Assembly: GCA_963277665.1 (NCBI GenBank)
Contig: OY728136.1
Coordinates: 809,745,123 to 809,809,122, forward strand
DNA: 64,000 nt
Direction of reading: 5' to 3'
Source of the DNA: Viscum album
Taxonomy: Eukaryota > Streptophyta > Magnoliopsida > Santalales > Viscaceae
The position numbers were made by a program, and so were the translations under genes. Position 1 is the first letter of the stretch. Each line of letters opens with the position of its first letter. This document shows, piece by piece, positions 56,873-64,000 of the stretch. Under the pieces are notes generated by a model. It was not told where the DNA came from. It saw nothing but the letters and a program-made list of their open reading frames with translations, and searched no databases.

Positions 56873-59291
56873 ATGATTCAAAGTTGGATTATGGCACATT
56901 GAATGAGCAATGAATATGAGGAAGGTGTTGATGCCTTTTTGGAATTTTTTAAACGAAATGTTCCAAGTAATGACATTTGTTTTCTGTCCATACCTAAAAT
57001 GTTTGAATATGAAGAAGTTGAAAATTAGAGAGATAAAATATCATCTAATTTGTCATGGTTTTAATCTGAGTTATAGACCTTGGATTTGGAATGGTGAAAC
57101 TGGATGGAATGTCACTGATGATGATGATTCGCAAGATGGTAACTCTGATGGAATTGAAGAAATGATTCACGATATTGCAGCAGAACAAATTGAGATAGAA
57201 CCGACAGTTGTGTGTCTATATAGTGATGCTGAAAAACCATTATATCTTTGTTGTACATATTTTATGGTTTTGTCGGCGGTTTTAAGATTGATTAACCTGA
57301 AAGAAAAACATGGATGGAGTGATAGAAGTTTTACAGAGCTGCTACAATTGATGAAAGACATTCTTCCAAAAGATAACGATCTTCCAGATTCACATTATAA
57401 GGCCAAGAAAATATTATGCCTAATGGGATTGGGATACAAGAAAATACATGTCTGTCCAAATGACTGTATGATATATAGGAAGGAATATGAATTTCTATCA
57501 GAGTGTCATAAATGTGGGACATCACGGTATAAGGTGAAAGAAAAATCATAGGCTGATGTAGAGATTACAAATATCCCTTCAAAGGTATTTTGGTATCTTC
57601 CTATAATTCATCATTTCAGACATTTATTTGCTAATTCACATGATGAAAAAAGGTTAAGATGGCATGCTGATGAGCGGTTATGTGATGGAAAAATACGTCA
57701 TCCAGCTGATTGTCCACAATGGAAGAAAATTGATGAGCAGTATTCTACATTTGAAAATGATATTAGTAATCTCAGACTAGGGTTGTGCACAGATGGAATG
57801 AATCCATACCGAACCCTCAGTAACACACATAGTTCATGGCCTGTTTTATTGGTAATTTACAACCTCTCTCCTAAAGTTTGTATGAAGTGCAAATATGTCA
57901 TGTTGAGTATAATGATCTCTGGTCTGAAGCAACCCGACAATGATATTGATGTTTACTTATCACCGTTGATTGATGATTTGAAACTTTTATGGGTAGATGG
58001 TATTAGGGTGTATGATTCTTATAAAATGGAATATTTTCAACTGTATGCAGTGCTTTTGTTCACTATAAATGACTTCCCAGCATATGGAAATTTGTCTGGA
58101 TACAGTGTTAAAGAGTATAAAGCATGTCCAATTTGTGAACAATAGACGTCATATTGTCAATTGCATCATGGGAGGAAAATAGTGTACATGAGTCATCAAA
58201 AGTTTTTGCCTATGGATCACTCTTATAGAAGACTAAAAAAGGCATTCAATGGCTCACAAGAATTTGATGTTACTCCAAAACCTTTATCCCCTGATCTGTA
58301 TTTTGAGAGGGTGAAAAACCTTTATGTGACATTGGGAAAGACACAGAAATCTAGTAATGATAGACATATTTGGAAGAAAAGTTCAATATTTTTTGAGCTA
58401 CCATATTGGAGATATCATGAAGTTAAACATAATATTGATGTCATGCATGTGGAGAAGAATATTTTTGATTATTTGATTGGAACATTGTTAGATATTAAAT
58501 GAAAGACAAAAGATGGGTTTAACGCAAGATTAGACTTACTATCAATGGGAATACGTTTGGAGTTAGCTCCCACTCCTAATGGAAGATGAACATTTCTTCC
58601 CCCGTCTTGTCATACATTATCGAAGAGGGAGAAAATTAGCTTTTTTCAGTGTCTTCGTGATATCAAAGTCCCTCAAGGTTATTCTTCAAATGTAAAAAAA
58701 AATCTCATTGAAGGACTTGAAGTTGATAGGTATGAAATCTCATGATTGTCATGTCATGATGCAACAACTTCTACCAATTGCATTGCATGGAATATTGTCC
58801 ATTTGTGTCAGAAAGACTATAATGAAGTTGTGTTATTTTTTCAATTCAATTTCTAATAAGATGATTGATGTGAATTCTTTGAAAATTTTGGAAAAGGATT
58901 CAATTTTTACACTTTTTCAATTGGAAATGTATTTTCCTTCAACTTTTTTTGATATAATGGTGTATTTAATGATTCATCTGGTTCGAGAAATAAAGCTTTT
59001 TGGACCTGTATATCTTCGTTGGATGTATCCTTTTGAAAGGTATATAAAAATATTGAAGGGGTATGTTAAGAATCCATATCAACCTGAATCCTCCATTATT
59101 GAAAATTATATTTCTAAGGAGGTTGCAGAGTTTTGTACGAGTTACATGGCTGCGGCACAGCACATAGGTTTGCCTCCATCTCGCCATGAACGAGTTAATA
59201 ATGAGGGAAAGGGGATTTGTGGATTGAAAGTCAAATCATTGTTAGCTGAACAGATGAAGAAGTTAGAATTATACATCTTGAATAACATAGT
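56873..59291 (+). pseudogene. CACTA-2 Tnp2-type transposase, first part
   Basis: Starts at the ATG after the acceptor: MIQSWIMAH-stop-MSNEYEEGVDAFLEFF, the usual transposase-associated zinc-binding domain, with FVFCPYLKCLNMKKL and HLICHGF holding its Cys/His. The Transposase_21 core runs from about 57320 to 58560 (NDCMIYRKEYEFLSECHKC, RLRWHADERLCDGKIRHPAD, LRLGLCTDGMNPYRTLS, DNDIDVYLSPLIDDLKLLW, GYSVKEYKACPICEQ, HNIDVMHVEKNIFDYLIGTL). DUF4218 follows at about 58708-59200. Defects: a stop in the start region and a frame change near 56950, stops at 57549, 58143, 58499 and 58587, and a frame change near 58700. The frame then breaks at the solo LTR. It is nearly full length for the family and better preserved than CACTA-1. 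Confidence 0.93.
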
Positions 59292-60871
59292 TGTAACACC
59301 CCAAGCTTCTACGATATGCTTCTCTTTGAATAATACAGTAGCGTGTGTTGTATGCAACTTCGAGTTCTAACACACACCACAACCAATCAAACTAGCCGTT
59401 ATGAATAGTAATACCCACTTTTTGAAATTTTATAAATTTTATCTTTCAAAATGGACTTCATTTTTGGATTCGGAATATTGAAATTAGTCTAGGGTAAAAT
59501 TTTGGTATTTTTCTGAAAACTTTCATATTTTGATGAATAGTGAAAATTACTAAATTTTAATTAAAAGCAACTTTTTAATAAAAATAATTAATAGTGATAA
59601 ATTATGAATTTGAGTGGTTTTAAAGTATATTTGGAATATATTTTTACCATTTAATATAATTTTGGTCATTAAAAATAATTTCACATTTAAACCGGACATA
59701 AACAAGTATCAATCTTTTGATAGTTATTATTTCTTAAAAACACGTTTTTTGTTTTGACAGTGGGAATTAATTTTAAATTAATTTATGCCACTTATATGAT
59801 TTGAATTTAGAAAATTGTGATTCCATATTTATAATCAGGAGTTCTAAATTTTTTAAATATGTAACTTTTATTTTTAGACATTCTGAATAATTACTTCAGT
59901 AAATATTTTATTTACCATGGTTAAAAGGTAAATCTGGTAAATAAGGGTAAAAAAATAATATTATAATAATACTAAATTACCCTAAAATGTGTTCTAACCC
60001 TATTGGTTAATACATGTCCGATCATAGGCATCTTTGGGTCGATTTTTGGATCCCATGGATCCACTTTTAAGTGATAATGACACTTTATATTAATTAAGTT
60101 AAAGTAAAAACAAAAATAACATAAGCATATATCTTTTAGAAAAACAATTTTTATATAGGGTTATATATGTTATATTTTAGACTATAAATATTCATTATAA
60201 AGATAAAATAATTTCCTACATAATGGTATTTTATTTATAATTTTTAAACATTTAATAATTAAATTTATTTATGACACAATAATGATGTAGTATTTTCCTT
60301 ATTAATGAAAGAATCAAATAATTGGTATAATAAATATTAAAATAAATATAATTTGAAAGTTTTGATGCCATACACTAATTTTATTGATTAATATTACATG
60401 TTATAATTGCTTAAATGAATTTTTTTTATTAATAAAGTTTTTAAGACTTTAACAAAAATCAATTATTAAATATTGTCAAAATTGACATAAATGAGTTTTT
60501 AAAACAAATATTATATTATTAATTCATATTCTATTCCTAAAAATATAATGTTTGGCCAAAGAACTTATATAATGATAGGTGTATTATTAATATACCACTT
60601 GGGGGTCTATTGGAAGTTTATAGTAAGTTTATTAACCATATAATATAAAAATACAAAGTGACATGGTAAATGTAAAACTATTTAACTAAGAGTTAAATAT
60701 AAATAATAAGGTTAATATAGTGACTCAAACCTATATAAAATCTATTGCATGAAATTATTTCAACCCATACACACCTTATAATTTGAATAATTCACTTTGG
60801 ATCCATTATAAACTGAATATGAATTTATTATAAATTAATACTTTAAGTTTTTTCTAAAGAGCCCCTCCTCC

Positions 60872-60890
60872 CCCTTATAAAAGGACACCA
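60872..60890 (+). promoter_or_regulatory. TATA-type promoter in the solo LTR
   Basis: CCCTTATAAAAGGACACCA follows a C-rich stretch and precedes a CpG-poor leader. It is placed in mid-LTR as expected for U3/R. If active it would read rightward into the second transposase part. Confidence 0.6.
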
Positions 60891-61204
60891 CTTCTAACCA
60901 ATTCTTCATACCTTAAAAGCCTTTTGGTTCAAACAAAACCTGCCCAAATATCCTCTAAACTTCCCTCAATTAAACCTAGAGGCCTTATTTTTATCATAAA
61001 TCCAATCTACGGAGCCCTTTTGATCAAATCAAAAGGAATAACCCGAAGAAGAGGTAATGTTTTCACCACCCTTTTTCAAGTTCCTTTATTCTTCAACTTC
61101 TTATTTATTTTTTGTTTCCATTATAAAATAATAAATAAAGTATATTCTATATACTGTGATGTTATTATAAATATGGTACAACCATATTCAGTATTTTATC
61201 CATC

Positions 61205-61455
61205 CTTTGAATGACATGTCACCATACGTGCGTACGAACGGCCTACCATCTCCATGTCGTGGTGTAATTGTTATTCAATACATTATTATTTGGATGGGTA
61301 TAATAATGATGTGTAATTAATGTAAATAATAAATATAACATGATAATTATTCTATATATATGATATAATATCCAATTATATATTATTTTAATATCAAAAG
61401 AATGATATTGTCGCTCGTGCGTACGTACGGACTATTGTCTCCACGAACGCGATGA
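61205..61455. repeat. Diverged repeat with CGTGCGTACG core inside the solo LTR
   Basis: ACGTGCGTACGAACGGCCTA near 61226 and TCGTGCGTACGTACGGACTA near 61415 lie in similar contexts about 190 bp apart (preceded by ATGACATGTC / ATGATATTGTC and followed by TCTCCA). The core is a CpG-containing palindrome-like word. Confidence 0.7.
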
Positions 61456-63068
61456 GATTCATTCCTCATCATATCCATTCAAGTATAATTATCATTTGAT
61501 GATTAAAAATAATGTTTAAGGACTTGATATAATTCTGTATATGAATAAGATACAACCTATCCACAACAAACACAGCTTATGTAACAAAACATATTAAAGA
61601 AAACGAGTAAGTTAACACCTGAAACGATGATAATACTAAGATATTATTAAAAAAAAAAAGCAATGTTAAAAGATCATATATGATATAATAATTATGTATA
61701 TGGTTCTTTTATAATTTAATAACAATGTTTTAACTATTATAAAGTATGTTAACATACCATCGACTAAGGAAAAGTACAAGGTAAGGGTTTATTTCACAAT
61801 CTCTTCATTATCCGAGGTTGTTTATACGTAATTATCTACTGGGACCTCTTTATCATCCACATCCATGTTTCTTAAAAATGTATTTCAAAAAATTATTACT
61901 ATTTTACAGAATATGGGTTAAAGTCATTTATACCCTTTTTTGACTTTTTATAAGAAGTTTATAAAGGAATCTTTACGTCATTTTCCAAACAAGGTCTTTT
62001 TTAACCTTTTCGACAAAATTAAGGTAAGAATGTCTTTTTTTAACTTATACGGCAAGTACGGCTATTTTCCACCATTGTAAAATCTTCAAAGCTTCCCTTA
62101 CAAGATTAAGAATATTTTCAAAGTAAATGTTTTATTTTATAATTATGTGACTTTTAAATGATTTAAAAAAAGAGAGATATTTCACTCAAATAGTTTTGAT
62201 TTCATCTATGTCAACATCCTTTGATGGATTTTAAGCTTATTTGAAGTTGATTTATTATGATAAAAAACTTCCATATTGTATTGAATGTTTTGTGATATTT
62301 TTGACTGTGGATGTGTTATTTTTATACCATTCATGGTTTATGGAGAAAGTATTTACATTTCGTATGCTAGTTTTAATATGAATGTTTATGTTATGTTTAA
62401 ACCTGTTCATATGAGGAATGCATTGGACTTAGTAAGTGACGGGTGAAGCTTTCTATAGCTCCTCAATGAATCAGTAGGTCTCATGAGACAAACTAGTGTC
62501 TTGGCATGAGGCCTTGACAAAATCTTATTTTAGTCTTGGCACAAGGCCTTGACTATGTGGTTATGATAGTCTGGAATTATTCATTCCATCATTATGAAAG
62601 TGGTTATTGATATTTCATGTGATTATTCGACTAGTAGAATATCCATGTGAATAAGTAAATGGCATTATTTCATTTTATTTCTGCCATATTATGCTGAAGT
62701 TCAAGTAAAAGGATTTTGTTTTAGTTATACATTTCCTTAAATGTTTATGCTTATTTATGAAAGTTTCTGCTATATTGTTATCCTTACTGGGCATTTGAGC
62801 TCACCCCTTTCTATGTTTTATTTTTTCCAGGATGTGAAGAAGTATTTTATGAATGACCTGCAGGGATAATATGAGGGGATATGAGTGTGGACTATGGAGA
62901 CTATGTTGTTGTAGTTTTCATTTTATGATGTAATGTAAACTTTATGAATATATCTAGTTATTCCAAGGCTACTAAACTAATCGGTCTTTCGAGAATTGAT
63001 CTTTTGTGATCATGCCAATGTTATGTAATAATGCACCGACTCTAGGTAACTGGGTTCAGGGCATTACA

Positions 63069-63834
63069 ATAGCTGATTCTCAACCGTATATCACATTGCA
63101 TATTAATGAGTTGAAACAATGTCATCCAAATAAGAAAGAAATGTGGATTTTGAATGAGCACAACAAAAAAAAAATTGTCATGGTTTAAAAAGAACTTGCT
63201 TGGTAGATCAGATGTATCAGAGACATTAAAATGGATAGTGGGTGGTCCATGTTTAAATGTGATAGCATGGTCCGGTTATGAAATTAATGGCTATACATTT
63301 CATACGAAAGATCGGGACAACAGAAGTGCAGTTCAGAATAGTGGTGTATTGGTGTTTGTAGAAGCAATGCATTTTTCAAGTGTTAAGGACAAAAACCTAA
63401 TTTATGCATCAAGTGCATATTATGGAGTGATTGAAGACATATGGGAGGTTGATTACTTTAAAATTAAAGTTCATGTTTTTAACTGTAAATGGTTTATCAG
63501 TAACAATAGTGTCAGACACGATGAATTTGGAATGACACTTATTAATCTGAATAGATTGGAAGACACAGCTAATTCTTTTATAATGGAAACACATGCAAAA
63601 CAAATTTTCTATGTAGTAGATCAATCATATATGCAGTGGGCTATTATTTTACAAGGGAAAAAACAATATGTTGGTGAGGATGAACTTGATGAAGATGATG
63701 ATTTATGTGAGATCCCTACTTCCATGGAAAGATTAACAGAACATAATGATGAGTATGTTGAAGACATGGTTTGTGCCATAAGGAACGATCACGACGAAAG
63801 AATTTCAGAAAACAATCCATTTTTACATTCCTAA
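63069..63834 (+). pseudogene. CACTA-2 Tnp2-type transposase, second part (DUF4216)
   Basis: Continues the transposase after the solo LTR: ADSQPYITLHINELKQCHPN, then WILNEHNKKK. A run of ten A at about 63165-63174 shifts the frame by one base. Afterwards a long clean frame (63154-63834) holds DUF4216: LKWIVGGPCLNVIAWSGYEI, NGYTFHTKDRDN, NSGVLVFVEAMHFSSVKDKN, SAYYGVIEDIWEVDYFKIKV, NCKWFIS. The acidic tail (GEDELDEDDDLCE) ends at TAA 63832-63834. It is otherwise intact over about 220 codons. Confidence 0.92.
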
Positions 63835-64000
63835 AATTATAGGTAACATTTGTTTTTTTCTTATTTACATTTATTTTTTTCATAAAATGTTAGATATTGT
63901 AAGTTTTTTCTTTATTAAAACATGTATTAAAACAAAATAAGTATAAGTTTTTGTTTGTTTTAAGTTTGTTTATTTTACTTTATCATGTTTACTATTACAT
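63835..64000 (+). other. CACTA-2 DNA after the transposase stop
   Basis: T-rich sequence starting ATTATAGGTAACATTTG, where GTAACATT could be a splice donor towards the second CACTA gene expected beyond the window. Confidence 0.4.

Larger units (their letters stand above)
59292..63068 (+). mobile_element. Solo LTR of a gypsy-type element (3777 bp) inside the transposase
   Basis: Runs from TGTAACACCCCAAG to GGGCATTACA and is flanked by ATAGT (59287-59291) and ATAGC (63069-63073). The interrupted codons join as ILNN-IADSQ, showing the original site was ATAGC. There is no coding sequence, no second LTR, and no primer site or polypurine tract, so it is a solo LTR left by recombination. The segment CTTACTGGGCATTTGAGCTC near 62784, followed by CACCCC, and the size resemble Tekay/Del-type LTRs. 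The orientation is set by the TG...CA ends plus the TATA box. Confidence 0.88.
54076..64000 (+). mobile_element. CACTA-2: CACTA DNA transposon, right end outside window
   Basis: Begins CACTAGTACAGAAAA at 54076, a typical CACTA 5' end, with GTG at 54073-54075 as the likely 3-bp target copy. An array of palindromes, a leader with two similar splice-donor regions, a G-rich minisatellite, and a Tnp2-type transposase gene in the plus orientation follow. It lies in the 3' LTR of Copia-E and is itself interrupted by a solo LTR. Confidence 0.93.

Noticed and set aside
1..64000. Host genes, tRNA or rRNA genes, Helitron ends, riboswitches
   Set aside because: I looked on both strands and found nothing that holds up. 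tRNA-like words are primer binding sites of LTR elements, and no hairpin-CTRR Helitron end could be identified with confidence.

Overview
This window is a dense pile of nested plant transposable elements. The evidence is CACTA (En/Spm-type) transposases with DUF4218/DUF4216 modules, Ty1/copia elements with initiator-tRNA-Met primer sites, Ty3/gypsy LTRs, a DUF4283 LINE-type ORF1, and a Cassandra-type TRIM whose LTRs carry a plant 5S rRNA segment. The base composition is AT-rich. I recognise no host gene, rRNA gene or tRNA gene, so this is most likely intergenic heterochromatin of a seed plant, probably a eudicot with a large genome. I cannot name the species.

Layout, left to right. (1) 1-15474: right-hand part of a CACTA element (CACTA-1). 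It has transposase remnants, a second gene ending in a Ulp1-type (C48) cysteine protease, and a 3' terminus at 15474. Inside it lie a foldback element (about 5232-10375), itself split by a Ty3/gypsy element (Gypsy-1, 5511-10285), and a broken LINE-type ORF1 on the minus strand (about 11880-14211). (2) 15478-16515: diverged tandem repeats of about 0.4-0.45 kb. (3) 16516-24460: a SIRE/Maximus-like copia element on the minus strand (Copia-A). (4) 24461-28406: unclassified DNA with a 33-bp minisatellite. (5) 28407-35183: two truncated relatives (Copia-B, with Copia-C inserted in it). (6) 35184-40768: a truncated gypsy element on the minus strand (Gypsy-D) whose long LTR holds a complete Cassandra TRIM (38433-39601). 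(7) 40769-54075: a plus-strand copia element (Copia-E) interrupted in gag by a 6.0-kb non-autonomous LTR element (LARD-F, 43815-49820). (8) 54076-64000: a second CACTA element (CACTA-2) inserted in the 3' LTR of Copia-E. It has a palindromic terminal array, a G-rich minisatellite and an almost complete transposase gene split by a 3.78-kb solo LTR.

Nesting gives a relative order. Copia-E is older than LARD-F, Gypsy-D and CACTA-2. Gypsy-D is older than Cassandra. CACTA-2 is older than the solo LTR. The foldback is older than Gypsy-1. Copia-B is older than Copia-C. Every recognisable coding region carries stops or frameshifts, so nothing here looks autonomous, although several cis-acting parts (TATA boxes, tRNA primer sites, polypurine tracts, 5S-type promoter boxes) remain recognisable.

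I did not find a clearly undescribed biological system. The points most worth a second look are the Cassandra copy with independently expanded LTRs, the 0.9-kb strand-biased G-rich array in the transposase leader of CACTA-2, the two unrelated palindromic terminal arrays of the CACTA elements, the protease-bearing CACTA gene, and the unexplained 33-bp repeat that reads as an 11-residue protein repeat on the minus strand.
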